Shown piece by piece: positions 7,494 through 14,845 of a DNA stretch of 25,580 bases (the stretch's first letter is position 1; every line of letters starts with the position of its first letter). The notes beneath the pieces were generated by a model. The model was not told the DNA's origin. It worked only from the letters and a program-made list of their open reading frames with translations, and did not search any database. A program made the translations under genes and the position numbers. Source of the DNA: CAYWNK01 sp047639615 (GTDB lineage Bacteria > Planctomycetota > UBA1135 > GCA-002686595). Location of the stretch: positions 1 through 25,580 of the forward strand of contig JBLIOL010000032.1 in the NCBI GenBank assembly GCA_047639615.1, written 5' to 3'.

Positions 7494-7889
7494 CTAGTAG
7501 ACCTGTGCCAGGACTTCGCCGCCGATGCCAAGCTCGCGAGCTTTGCGGTCGGAGAGAACACCCTTGGGGGTAGAAACGATGTGGATGCCCTGGCCGCGAA
7601 GCACAGGCTTGAGCTCACTGGAACCGCAGTAGACGCGGCAACCAGGGGAGCTGATACGCTCGATGTGTCGGATGACGAATTCGCCATCACCACCGAACTT
7701 CAAGTTGACGGTCAGGGTGCTAACGGGAGCACCCTCGGCAACGGAGTAGTCCGAGACGAAGCCTTCTTGCTTCAGCACTTCGGCGATACCCACGCGCATA
7801 CGGGAAGCGGGCATGCTTACCTTGTTGCGGCGGATGGAGTTTGCGTTGCGGATGCGTGTGAGCATGTCCGCGATCGGGTCGGTCATCAT
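7494..7889 (-). CDS. rpsH: 30S ribosomal protein uS8
   Basis: 131 aa, or 130 if the second ATG (7886) is used. uS8 binds 16S helix 21 and in E. coli is the spc operon repressor. The N-terminal PIADMLTRIRNA and the C-terminal GIHIVSTPKGVLSDRKARELGIGGEVL are diagnostic. MTDPIAD from the second ATG matches the family start better. A GGAG lies 14-17 nt upstream. Four nt separate it from rplF. Confidence 0.97.
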   Translation of the reverse strand: MMTDPIADMLTRIRNANSIRRNKVSMPASRMRVGIAEVLKQEGFVSDYSVAEGAPVSTLTVNLKFGGDGEFVIRHIERISSPGCRVYCGSSELKPVLRGQGIHIVSTPKGVLSDRKARELGIGGEVLAQVY

Positions 7890-7903
7890 GGCGTTATATG
7901 CTC

Positions 7904-8089
7904 CTACCAGGAGGCCTTGCGCATGCCGGGGATCTCGCCGATGTGGGCGCGCTCCCGAAGACAGATGCGGCAGATCCCGAACTTGCGGTAAACGGCCCTA
8001 GAGCGACCGCAGAAATTGCAACGCGTGTAAGCGCGCGTCTTGAACTTTGCCGTCCTGGAGGACTTGGCGATGAGTGATTTCTTAGCCAT
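7904..8089 (-). CDS. rpsN: 30S ribosomal protein uS14, zinc-binding type
   Basis: 61 aa, the short form of uS14. It lies in the 30S head near uS3 and uS10. Two CxxC pairs (CNFC and CRIC) make a zinc ribbon, and the C-terminus GEIPGMRKASW is diagnostic. It begins 3 nt after the rplE stop and precedes rpsH. The short zinc form, not the about 100-aa zinc-free form, is the one normally located in the spc operon. Confidence 0.97.
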   Translation of the reverse strand: MAKKSLIAKSSRTAKFKTRAYTRCNFCGRSRAVYRKFGICRICLRERAHIGEIPGMRKASW

Positions 8090-8092
8090 GGA

Positions 8093-8647
8093 TTATTTGT
8101 CCGCGTTGCGGTCCAGGAAGGGCATACCGAGCAACTTAAGGAGGGCGTAGCCCTGCTCGTCGTCCGTTGCACTTGTAACGAAGGTGATGTCCATGCCCTG
8201 CTCCGACTCGACTTGATCGAAGGTGAGCTCGGGGAAGACGGACTGCTCGGCAAGACCCAAGGTGAAGTTACCCCGGCCGTCCAGCTTGTCCTTCACGCCG
8301 CGGAAGTCACGAATCCGGGGCAGCACCACGGAGATGAGACGGTCAGCGAAGTTCCACATGCGATCTTGGCGCAGAGTTACTGCACAGCCAATCGGCATGC
8401 CTTCGCGCAACTTGAAGCCTGCGATCGAACGCCGGGCGACTCGTACGGTGGGCTTTTGGCCGGTGATCAGACCCATGGTCTTGGCAGCTGCCTCGACCTT
8501 GGCCTTGTTTTCAACAGCGCCTTTGACGCCCATGTTGACCACGACTTTTTCAAGACGCGGGACGGCAAGCGAGTTACCGATCGAGAACTGCTCTTTGAGA
8601 GCAGTCTGGATTTCGGCTGCGTACCTTTCCTTCAGACGGGGTGCCAT
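8093..8647 (-). CDS. rplE: 50S ribosomal protein uL5
   Basis: 184 aa. uL5 binds 5S rRNA and contacts P-site tRNA from the central protuberance. Visible landmarks are PRLEKVVVNMGVKGAVENK, LITGQKPTVRVARRSIAGFKLREGMPIGCAVTLR in two stretches, RDFRGV and the C-terminal MDITFVTSA. A strong Shine-Dalgarno AGGAGG lies about 9 nt before the ATG, inside the 3' end of rplX. rplX ends 3 nt upstream. Confidence 0.97.
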   Translation of the reverse strand: MAPRLKERYAAEIQTALKEQFSIGNSLAVPRLEKVVVNMGVKGAVENKAKVEAAAKTMGLITGQKPTVRVARRSIAGFKLREGMPIGCAVTLRQDRMWNFADRLISVVLPRIRDFRGVKDKLDGRGNFTLGLAEQSVFPELTFDQVESEQGMDITFVTSATDDEQGYALLKLLGMPFLDRNADK

Positions 8648-8650
8648 AGC

Positions 8651-8911
8651 TTAGGCCTCCTGGGGCCGCTTACGGGTGCCCTTGCCGGTGGCGGTGTCCA
8701 GCAGCATTACATTGCTTGCATGGATGGGGAATTCGCGTTCGACGCGCTCCCCTTGCGGGTTCTGCTGAGTGGGCTTTTGGTGCTTGGTGCGCATGTTGAC
8801 ACCCTCGACGGTCACGCGGTCGCGCTTCTTGTCAAGGAGAGTCACGGCGCCCGTGCGGCCCTTGTCGTTGCCGGCGATAATGATCACCTGGTCTCCAGTA
8901 CGGATCTTCAT
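8651..8911 (-). CDS. rplX: 50S ribosomal protein uL24
   Basis: 86 aa, shorter than the usual 100-110. uL24 is an early assembly initiator near the exit tunnel. The KOW motif is clear (KIRTGDQVIIIAGNDKGRTG), followed by VEGVNMRTKHQKPTQQNPQG and the HASNVMLLD strand. The C-terminal extension found in longer homologues is missing; it ends KGTRKRPQEA. The ATG overlaps the rplN stop by 1 nt (TGATG). Confidence 0.96.
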   Translation of the reverse strand: MKIRTGDQVIIIAGNDKGRTGAVTLLDKKRDRVTVEGVNMRTKHQKPTQQNPQGERVEREFPIHASNVMLLDTATGKGTRKRPQEA

Positions 8912-9279
8912 CAGATGACCTCCTGGGCCAGCGAGATAATCTTCATGAAGCTGCGCTCGCGCAGCTCACGGGCGACGGCACCGAAGATGCGCGTTCCCTT
9001 GGGGTTGCCTTCTGCGTCGACGAGGACGAGCGCGTTGCGATCGAAGCGCACATAGGATCCGTCGGCACGACGGGTGTTCTTCTTCACGCGGACGATCACA
9101 CCCTTGACGATGGTGCCGGTACGCACCTCGGATCCGGAGATGGCCTTCTTGACACTGGCGACGATAACGTCACCCAAGCCGGCGTAGCGACGGTTGGTAC
9201 CGCCGAGCACCTTGATGCACTGGACTTGCTTGGCGCCGGTGTTATCGGCGACGTCCAGATAGGATTGCATTTGAATCAT
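8911..9279 (-). CDS. rplN: 50S ribosomal protein uL14
   Basis: 122 aa, the normal length. uL14 lies at the subunit interface, forms bridges to 16S rRNA and binds the silencing factor RsfS. The start MIQMQSYLDVADNTGAK is the family N-terminus. GTRIFGAVARELRE and the C-terminal FMKIISLAQEVI are diagnostic. The ATG overlaps the rpsQ TGA in an ATGA arrangement, so reinitiation after rpsQ is likely. Upstream in-frame codons belong to the rpsQ region. Confidence 0.97.
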   Translation of the reverse strand: MIQMQSYLDVADNTGAKQVQCIKVLGGTNRRYAGLGDVIVASVKKAISGSEVRTGTIVKGVIVRVKKNTRRADGSYVRFDRNALVLVDAEGNPKGTRIFGAVARELRERSFMKIISLAQEVI

Positions 9280-9575
9280 GAGGCGTCTCCAGCAGGCAGG
9301 ACTGCCCGGGTGACTACGCTGACGAGACGCCAGCGCTTGGTCTTGCTGAGAGGACGGCACTCCATGAGTTCAACCGTGTCGCCAACTTGGGCGTTCTCGG
9401 TCTCGTCATGTGCGGTGACCTTCGAGTGCTTGCGAATGTACTTGTTGTACTTCGGATGCTTAAACATCCGCTCGCAGCGCACGATGATGGTCTTGGCGGC
9501 GGAGCTCGAAACGACCTCGCCTTGCACGGAGCGGCGCGTGTTGCGCTCGCCGGTGTTGTTAGTTGTATCGGTCAT
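9276..9575 (-). CDS. rpsQ: 30S ribosomal protein uS17
   Basis: 99 aa, slightly longer than the usual 80-90 because of an N-terminal Thr/Asn-rich stretch (MTDTTNNTGERNTRR). uS17 is an early-binding OB-fold protein of the 30S body. Core matches are GEVVSSSAAKTIIVRCER, HPKYNKYIRKHSKVTAHDE and VGDTVELMECRPLSKTKRW. It overlaps rpmC by 4 nt (ATGA) upstream and rplN by 4 nt downstream. Confidence 0.96.
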   Translation of the reverse strand: MTDTTNNTGERNTRRSVQGEVVSSSAAKTIIVRCERMFKHPKYNKYIRKHSKVTAHDETENAQVGDTVELMECRPLSKTKRWRLVSVVTRAVLPAGDAS

Positions 9576-9790
9576 GCCTTGACCTCCGCAGCGCCGCGGA
9601 TACCTAGGGTGCGCTCGTGAAGCACGGTGTGAATGCGTGCGATCGCGCGCCGCAAAGTGTTGATTTCGGCGGTGCTTTGAACACCACTCGTTGCCGACTT
9701 GAACCGCAGGTCGAACAACTCCTTTTGAACCTTTTTAAGGTCAAAGGAGAGCTCGCTATCAGTCTTGCTGCGGACCTCTTCAATCTTCAT
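9572..9790 (-). CDS. rpmC: 50S ribosomal protein uL29
   Basis: 72 aa. uL29 sits at the polypeptide exit site, where trigger factor and SRP dock through neighbouring uL23. The helical-hairpin sequence EEVRSKTDSELSFDLKKVQKELFDLRF and the later LRRAIARIHTVLHER match the family. It ends in an ATGA overlap with rpsQ and starts 28 nt after rplP. No Shine-Dalgarno is evident (CCGAGTAAGAC before the ATG). Confidence 0.95.
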   Translation of the reverse strand: MKIEEVRSKTDSELSFDLKKVQKELFDLRFKSATSGVQSTAEINTLRRAIARIHTVLHERTLGIRGAAEVKA

Positions 9791-9818
9791 GTCTTACTCG
9801 GGGAGTTCGTACGAGGAA

Positions 9819-10238
9819 CTACGTTGTTGGCAGGCGCCGCACCATGCGGACCTTCACAGGCATCTTGTGGGCCACGCGCTTGAAAGCGAGCTTGGCCTTC
9901 TCCTCGGTCACGTTGCCGAGTTCGAAAAGAATGGTTCCGGGACGCACGGCTGCGGCCCAGTAGTCGATGTCGCCCTTACCCTTACCCATCCGGGTTTCAG
10001 CCGGCTTGGAGGAAACGGGCTGATGGGGGAAGATGCGAATCCAGATCTTGGCGGTACCGGCAGTAGCACGGTTGGCCGCGATCCGGCTGGCTTCTAGTTG
10101 TCGGCCGGTGATCCAACCGGTGTCGAGGGACTGCAGTCCGAAGTCGCCGAAGACGACGCGGTTACCGCGGGTCGCAAGCCCTTTGAGCTTGCCTCGCATC
10201 ACCTTGCGGTGACTGATCCTTTTGGGCATGTATGCCAT
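9819..10238 (-). CDS. rplP: 50S ribosomal protein uL16
   Basis: 139 aa. uL16 helps position A- and P-site tRNA and completes the peptidyl transferase region. Diagnostic are the N-terminal PKRISHRKVMRGKLKG, WITGRQLEASRIA, RIFPHQPVSSKPAETRMGKGKG and the C-terminal AHKMPVKVRMVRR. A clear AAGGAGA lies 6 nt before the ATG. It follows rpsC by 17 nt. Confidence 0.97.
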   Translation of the reverse strand: MAYMPKRISHRKVMRGKLKGLATRGNRVVFGDFGLQSLDTGWITGRQLEASRIAANRATAGTAKIWIRIFPHQPVSSKPAETRMGKGKGDIDYWAAAVRPGTILFELGNVTEEKAKLAFKRVAHKMPVKVRMVRRLPTT

Positions 10239-10255
10239 AGGGAATCTCCTTAGGG

Positions 10256-11014
10256 CTAACGCCCGCCTCCGCCACCACCGCGAGGACCACCACGGCCCCC
10301 GCCACTACCACCACGACGACGGCGCGGTCCACCGCGCTCGAAGCGACCACCAGCTGCCGAGGTGACGCGATAGTTCACCTTCTGGCCGCGGTCGATGTCA
10401 CCTTTGTAGATCCAGCATTTAACGCCGATGATCCCGTAGGTAGTCTTGCCTTCAGCGAAGCCGTACTCGACGTTCGCTTGCAGGGTCGACAGGGGCACCC
10501 GACCGTCACGCTCCACAAGGGTGCGCGCCATCTCGGAGCCGCCTAGGCGGCCACTGATGCAAACTTTGATGCCGAGGGCACCGGCCTGCATGGTGGTCTG
10601 AACCGCTTTCTTGATCGCACGGCGGAAAGCCATTCGGCGACGGAGTTGATCCGCCACGTTCTCGGCTACCAGGCCTGCGGAAAGCTCGGGGCGCTTCACC
10701 TCGTGGATGGTGAGGTGCACGGTCATACCTGCGATCGCCTGCAGCTCAGCTTTGAGCTGGTCGATGCGCACGCCTTTGCGACCCACCAACACGCCGGGGC
10801 GCGCGGTGTAGATGATCACGTTGACGGCTTCGCCGGTACGCTCGATCTCGATGCGCGGAATGCCGGCGGTACCGTATTCCTTGCGAACGTGATCGCGGAT
10901 TTGCTTGTCCTGCAGGAGGAGGCGAGCAAAATCATGCTTGCTGCCGTGCCAACGGGAGGCCCAAGGCTCGATGACGGCTATGCGGAAGCCTGTCGGATGG
11001 ATTTTCTGGCCCAT
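10256..11014 (-). CDS. rpsC: 30S ribosomal protein uS3 with Gly/Arg-rich tail
   Basis: 252 aa. uS3 lines the mRNA entry channel and has helicase-related residues. The family start MGQKIHPTGFR, the KH-domain loop VLVGRKGVRIDQL (about 75-87) and the C-terminal domain YGIIGVKCWIYKGD are present. Beyond about residue 221 there is a roughly 30-residue tail made almost wholly of Gly and Arg, resembling RGG boxes. The start is 22 nt after the rplV stop with no Shine-Dalgarno. The stop sits in a small GGGC(GTTA)GCCC hairpin. Confidence 0.97.
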   Translation of the reverse strand: MGQKIHPTGFRIAVIEPWASRWHGSKHDFARLLLQDKQIRDHVRKEYGTAGIPRIEIERTGEAVNVIIYTARPGVLVGRKGVRIDQLKAELQAIAGMTVHLTIHEVKRPELSAGLVAENVADQLRRRMAFRRAIKKAVQTTMQAGALGIKVCISGRLGGSEMARTLVERDGRVPLSTLQANVEYGFAEGKTTYGIIGVKCWIYKGDIDRGQKVNYRVTSAAGGRFERGGPRRRRGGSGGGRGGPRGGGGGGR

Positions 11015-11036
11015 AGTGTTCTCTTATGTCCTCTGC

Positions 11037-11414
11037 TCAGCCCTGAGGGACTTCGCGAACGACCACGGTCAGGTGGCTCGTCTTCTTGGCGTAGGGCATT
11101 GCTCGACCCTGCGGGCCGGGACGATATCGCATGCGGTTGTTGAGCAGAGGGCCCTCGTCAGCGCGGCTGTCATGAACATAGAGGCGGTTCACATCGACCT
11201 CTTCGTTCTGAGCTGCGTTGGCGATGGCCGAAGCCAAGACCTTCTTGTAGAAAACGGCTGCACGCTGCGGGGCGAACTCGAGGATCTCGAGTGCCTGGTT
11301 GCAGGAGCGGCCACGGATCATGTCCGCGATCAAACGCGCCTTGCGTGCCGTGAGGCGCGCATAGCGATGTCGGGCGAAGTAAGCGCCCGGCTCTTTCATG
11401 GAAGCTGCAGTCAT
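11037..11414 (-). CDS. rplV: 50S ribosomal protein uL22
   Basis: 125 aa. uL22 lines the exit-tunnel constriction with its beta-hairpin. Matches are ARHRYARLTARKARLIADMIRGR, the AVFYKKVLASAIANAAQNE stretch and the hairpin region GPQGRAMPYAKKTSHLTVVV. The hairpin is shorter at its tip than in some families (RYRPGPQGRAMPYAKK). AGGACA lies about 7 nt before the ATG; rpsS ends 21 nt upstream. Confidence 0.96.
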   Translation of the reverse strand: MTAASMKEPGAYFARHRYARLTARKARLIADMIRGRSCNQALEILEFAPQRAAVFYKKVLASAIANAAQNEEVDVNRLYVHDSRADEGPLLNNRMRYRPGPQGRAMPYAKKTSHLTVVVREVPQG

Positions 11415-11435
11415 AGCTGTGTCCTAGATACCGCG

Positions 11436-11717
11436 CTAGCGGGCCTTGTTGGCTTCCTTCTTGTTGGTATGACCGCGGAACACGCGGGTAGGAGCGAACT
11501 CCCCCAGCTTGTGCCCCACCATGTCCTCGGTGATCTGCACTCTGATGTGCTTACGACCATCGTGAACCATGAAGGTGTACCCCACGTGATGCGGGGGGAT
11601 GGTGCTGGCTCGCGCCCAGGTGATGATCGGGTTTTTAGTCCCGGCCTCCTCCTGCTTGGTCACCTTCTTCTCGAGTTTGGGGTCGATGTACGGACCCTTC
11701 TTTAGGCTGCGTCCCAT
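11436..11717 (-). CDS. rpsS: 30S ribosomal protein uS19
   Basis: 93 aa. uS19 pairs with uS13 in the 30S head and contacts the A-site finger. The MGRSLKKGPYID start, the central IITWARASTIPPHHVGYTF and the C-terminal MVGHKLGEFAPTRVFRGH are diagnostic. It lies between rplB and rplV as expected. The leader CTAGCAACCAATCCA has no Shine-Dalgarno. Its TAG lies in the loop of a 4-bp CCGC/GCGG hairpin (11431-11442). Confidence 0.97.
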   Translation of the reverse strand: MGRSLKKGPYIDPKLEKKVTKQEEAGTKNPIITWARASTIPPHHVGYTFMVHDGRKHIRVQITEDMVGHKLGEFAPTRVFRGHTNKKEANKAR

Positions 11718-11740
11718 TGGATTGGTTGCTAGTTAGGGTC

Positions 11741-12571
11741 CTACTTCTTCTTGCGGCGGCGGATAATGAAAGCGTCGGTCGGATGGTTCCGGCGACGTGT
11801 CCGCCCGCCCTTAGCCAGCACGGCTGTCGGGGAGCAGGGGTGACGACCACCAGAGGTTCGACCTTCACCACCACCCATCGGGTGATCGACAGGGTTCATC
11901 GCGGTGCCGCGCACATGGGGCCTGCGTCCGAGGTGACGACGGCGACCGGCTTTACCCAGCTTGACGTTCTGATGGTCCGTGTTGCCCAGACGGCCGATGG
12001 AGGCGCGGCAGGACACGTGGATTCGACGTAGTTCGCCCGAGGGCAGGAGCACCACAGCGTACTTGCCCTCACGGGCCTGAAGCTGAGCGGTGCAGCCAGC
12101 CGAGCGGACGACCTGGCCACCACGGCCGGGGGTCAACTCGATGTTGTGGATTTGAACACCGACGGGGATGTTCGCCAGGGGCATCGAGTTACCTGCGAGG
12201 GGCTCGGCGTCCGGACCGGAGAGAAGAGTCTGGCCAACGCTCAGCCCGAGGGGGCAGAGGACGTAGCGCTTCTCGCCATCGGCGTAGTGCAACAGGGCGA
12301 TAAAGACGGTGCGGTTGGGGTCGTACTCAATCGAGAAGACCTTGGCCGGAATGCCATCCTTATTGCGCTTGAAATCGATCAGGCGGTAGCGGCGCTTGGC
12401 CCCACCCCCACGGAAGCGCACGGTGATGCGCCCCAGGTTGTTCCGTCCACCGGACTTCTTGAGAGGACGCAGCAGGGATTTCTCCGGTGTCGTGCGTGTG
12501 ATCTCAGCGAAGTCGAGGACGCTGCCGTGACGGCGCCCCGGTGACGTCGGCTTGTACTTGCGAATACCCAT
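11741..12571 (-). CDS. rplB: 50S ribosomal protein uL2
   Basis: 276 aa, the usual length. uL2 is needed for subunit association and peptidyl transfer. The start MGIRKYKPTSPGRRHG is the family N-terminus, so upstream in-frame codons are not used. The OB/SH3-like core includes GRITVRFRGGGAKRRYRLIDF. The C-terminal signature region is intact, with RGTAMNPVDHPMGGGEG including the conserved His implicated in activity. No Shine-Dalgarno is visible; the upstream leader is A/C-rich. rplW ends 35 nt before it. Confidence 0.98.
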   Translation of the reverse strand: MGIRKYKPTSPGRRHGSVLDFAEITRTTPEKSLLRPLKKSGGRNNLGRITVRFRGGGAKRRYRLIDFKRNKDGIPAKVFSIEYDPNRTVFIALLHYADGEKRYVLCPLGLSVGQTLLSGPDAEPLAGNSMPLANIPVGVQIHNIELTPGRGGQVVRSAGCTAQLQAREGKYAVVLLPSGELRRIHVSCRASIGRLGNTDHQNVKLGKAGRRRHLGRRPHVRGTAMNPVDHPMGGGEGRTSGGRHPCSPTAVLAKGGRTRRRNHPTDAFIIRRRKKK

Positions 12572-12594
12572 GGTATGTATGTGTTCTTGGTGCT

Positions 12595-12610
12595 CTAGGT
12601 GTTGACCTAG
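12595..12610 (-). other. Hairpin spanning the rplW stop
   Basis: A perfect 6-bp inverted repeat CTAGGT / ACCTAG with a 4-nt loop. The rplW TAG (12607-12609) lies in one arm. It lies 24 nt before the Shine-Dalgarno-less rplB start. No T-tract follows. Confidence 0.5.
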
Positions 12611-12897
12611 AAGACGTCGAGCGTGTCCTCGGCGTGCAGGGTGACCATGGCCTTCTTCCAGTCGGGACGCTGTCCAGCGACCCAACCGCGGCGACGGGCT
12701 TTCCCGTTGACGCGCAAAGTGTTGACCGCGAGAACGCGAACGTCGAAGACCTTCTCAACAGCCTGGCGGATCTCCACCTTGTTGGCGTTGACCGGGACTT
12801 TGAAGTGATACGAGTTGCGCTTAGCCTGATCGTCGCTGCCCTTCTCGGTCAGGACGGGGCTGTTAACCAGTTGGTAGAAGCGTTCGATAGAACTCAT
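12607..12897 (-). CDS. rplW: 50S ribosomal protein uL23
   Basis: 96 aa. uL23 is the docking site at the tunnel exit for trigger factor and SRP. Family matches are the N-terminal PVLTEKG, the VNANKVEIRQAVEKVFDVRVLAVNTLRVNGK core and RRGWVAGQRPDWKKAMVTL. The basic internal extension of long homologues is reduced. Its ATG overlaps the rplD TGA by 1 nt (TGATG). The TAG is part of a 6-bp hairpin. Confidence 0.96.
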   Translation of the reverse strand: MSSIERFYQLVNSPVLTEKGSDDQAKRNSYHFKVPVNANKVEIRQAVEKVFDVRVLAVNTLRVNGKARRRGWVAGQRPDWKKAMVTLHAEDTLDVF

Positions 12898-13568
12898 CAG
12901 TTAGCTCCTTCAGTCTTGCTGACGGGTTGAGTCTTGGCGGTGCCCTTGGCGCCCACACCCACTCGGGTGGTGAGCAGCTCCATGGCGCCAGCCTCGGCGA
13001 TGATCAGACCGCCGGCGACCACGTCCATGGCGCACAACTCGGCGGCGGTGCGAACACTGACGCGCGGGAAGTTGCGGAAGGAGCGGTAGAGGCTGTCGTC
13101 ACGCTCGGCCACCACAACGCAGGCGCGCTTGGGGGAACCGAGATCGGCCAGCACCTTGCGGGCGGCTTTGGAAGACGGCTTGGGGAACTCGCCGAGATCG
13201 GCGATCACCACTTCGTTGTCGGCCAACTTGCCAGCCAGTGCACCGCGCAGGGCGACCCGGCGAGCTTTGACAGGCATGTGGTAGCTGAAGTCGCGGGGAA
13301 GCGGCCCGAAGACCACACCACCACCACGCCAGATGGGCGACTTGATATCACCGGCGCGTGCGCGACCAGTGTGCTTTTGCTTGTAGGGCTTCTTGTTGGT
13401 ACCCCGAACCTTGGAGCGCCCCTTGGTGCTCGCGTTGCCCTGACGACGGTTGGCCATGTACATGACCACCGCGTCCTTCAGGGTGCGGTAGAGGACTTTG
13501 CCGCCGAAGACGGCCTCGTCGAACTCCACCTGACCGACGCTGCCGGCCTTGTAGCTTGTAACCTGCAT
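12897..13568 (-). CDS. rplD: 50S ribosomal protein uL4
   Basis: 223 aa. uL4 lines the exit tunnel, and in gammaproteobacteria it represses the S10 operon by binding its leader. The tunnel-loop region YMANRRQGNASTKGRSKV, KHTGRARAGDIKSPIWRGGG and GPLPRDFSYHMPVKARRVAL is clear, and its style reminds me of planctomycete uL4. The C-terminus is extended by a Lys/Thr/Gly stretch. It starts 2 nt after rplC. Whether it binds the long rpsJ-rplC spacer or the rpsJ leader is untested. Confidence 0.97.
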   Translation of the reverse strand: MQVTSYKAGSVGQVEFDEAVFGGKVLYRTLKDAVVMYMANRRQGNASTKGRSKVRGTNKKPYKQKHTGRARAGDIKSPIWRGGGVVFGPLPRDFSYHMPVKARRVALRGALAGKLADNEVVIADLGEFPKPSSKAARKVLADLGSPKRACVVVAERDDSLYRSFRNFPRVSVRTAAELCAMDVVAGGLIIAEAGAMELLTTRVGVGAKGTAKTQPVSKTEGAN

Positions 13569-13570
13569 GA

Positions 13571-14221
13571 TCAGCCCTTCTTCCCGGTGTTCTTGAGGGA
13601 GGTCTTGGCGGTCTGAATCTGGACGAAACCGCCCTTGGGACCGGGGACCGCGCCCTTGATGAACACGAGACCGCGTTCGACGTCGATGCGCACGACGGTG
13701 AGGTTCTTGGTGGTCTGACGCGAGGCGCCGTAGTGGCCACCCATGCGCTTACCCTTCACAACCCGACTGGGGGTTGCGGAGCAACCGATGGAACCGGGAG
13801 CGCGGTAGTTCTTCGAACCGTGGGTTTTGGGACCCGTTGCGAAGCCGTGGCGCTTGACGGTGCCGGCGAATCCGCGACCTTTGGTGGTGCCGACAACGTC
13901 GACAACATCACCGGTGGCGAACAGTTCGCAGGTGAGGGTGTCCCCCACTGCGTGCTCGGCCGGTTTGGCCAGGCGCTCTTCGCGCAGGAAGCGCTTGGGA
14001 GCGGTCCCGACTTTGCTCGCGTGACCGCGTTGGGGCTTTGTCGCACGCTTGTCGCGCATGTCGTCGAACCCGAGCTGGACAGCGTTGTAGCCGTCGCGCT
14101 CCTCGGTTCGGACCTGCATGACAATGCAAGGACCCGCTTCGACGACGGTGCAACCGGTTACGGTGCCGTCCTCGTCGAACAGTTGGGTCATGCCTTTTTT
14201 ACGCCCTAGAATCAGCGTCAT
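13571..14221 (-). CDS. rplC: 50S ribosomal protein uL3
   Basis: 216 aa. uL3 is an assembly initiator whose loop approaches the peptidyl transferase centre. The start MTLILGRKKGMTQLFDEDG fixes 14221; earlier in-frame codons lie in the spacer. GTTKGRGFAGTVKRHGF and the central RAPGSIGCSATPSRVVKGKRMGGHYG region are diagnostic, including the Q/H-type tip. AAGGA lies about 5 nt and AGGAG about 12 nt before the ATG. A 318-nt structured spacer separates it from rpsJ. Confidence 0.97.
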   Translation of the reverse strand: MTLILGRKKGMTQLFDEDGTVTGCTVVEAGPCIVMQVRTEERDGYNAVQLGFDDMRDKRATKPQRGHASKVGTAPKRFLREERLAKPAEHAVGDTLTCELFATGDVVDVVGTTKGRGFAGTVKRHGFATGPKTHGSKNYRAPGSIGCSATPSRVVKGKRMGGHYGASRQTTKNLTVVRIDVERGLVFIKGAVPGPKGGFVQIQTAKTSLKNTGKKG

Positions 14222-14539
14222 GATCCTTGAGTTCTCCTGGTGAGAGAGTGAGTACTTCCGGTTCGATCCCTCATGCACGCCCCAGGAACAGCCTGGGAGT
14301 GCCTACGCGGGACCACTCGGATTCTATTGGATTGTGAATGCGATGCCGGCCTGACCGGGAAGGTCACGCCCCCCATCGCGTGGGTTGGTCTTGGTGTCTT
14401 TCGAGGCAGCGCTCTTCCGGTGGGAAGTGCGCGCCTGCCATCCTTCGCTAGCCAGTCCCCGAAGGGTGCGCGGCTAGCGCTCTCAGCGTTGGACTAGGTA
14501 CCGGCGTGAGTGTGACTCACGACCAGGAACCTAGCTGCC
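14222..14539 (-). other. Structured rpsJ-rplC spacer with five hairpins
   Basis: 318 nt without a credible gene, in an operon where other junctions average below 40 nt. On the transcribed strand, from rpsJ to rplC, there are five inverted repeats. They are 14494-14534 (9-bp outer stem with one mismatch, plus a 6-bp inner stem), 14446-14479 (8-bp perfect, with an inner CCC-UUCG-GGG), 14409-14432 (10-bp with one mismatch), 14348-14370 (9-bp with one mismatch) and 14281-14297 (6-bp CCCAGG/CCTGGG). None is followed by a T-tract. Candidate regulatory or processing RNA, function unknown. Confidence 0.6.
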
Positions 14540-14845
14540 TTATGCCTTGATGCGGATATCGACGCCAGCAGGCATGTTGAGACTGCTGAGCGAGTCCACC
14601 GTTTGCGCGGTGGGCTCTGAGATGTAGATCAGACGCTTGTGCGTACGGATCTCGAACTGCTCCCGGGACTTCTTATCGATGAAGGGGGAACGGAGGACGG
14701 TGTAACGCTCGATGCGCGTGGGGAGCGGGATGGGGCCGTTGACGCGCGCGCCGGTGCGCTTCGCGGTCTCCACGATTTCAGCGCTCGACTGGTCGAGGGC
14801 CTCGTGGTCGTAGGCTTCCATCCGGATTTGGATCTTGTCGCTCAT
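14540..14845 (-). CDS. rpsJ: 30S ribosomal protein uS10
   Basis: 101 aa. uS10 is a 30S head protein and the NusE transcription-antitermination partner. KIQIRMEAYDHEALDQSSAEIVETAKRTG in two stretches, the GPIPLPTR loop and SREQFEIRTHKRLIYI are diagnostic. It heads the S10 cluster. The 340 nt upstream are non-coding and contain a possible promoter. The sequence before the ATG (CAGTACCCCCGC) has no Shine-Dalgarno. Confidence 0.97.
   Translation of the reverse strand: MSDKIQIRMEAYDHEALDQSSAEIVETAKRTGARVNGPIPLPTRIERYTVLRSPFIDKKSREQFEIRTHKRLIYISEPTAQTVDSLSSLNMPAGVDIRIKA

Noticed and set aside
7487..7693. N-terminal extension of uL6 (in-frame start far upstream)
   Set aside because: The extension overlaps rpsH and is Ser/Ala-rich noise; MSRIGK is the family start.
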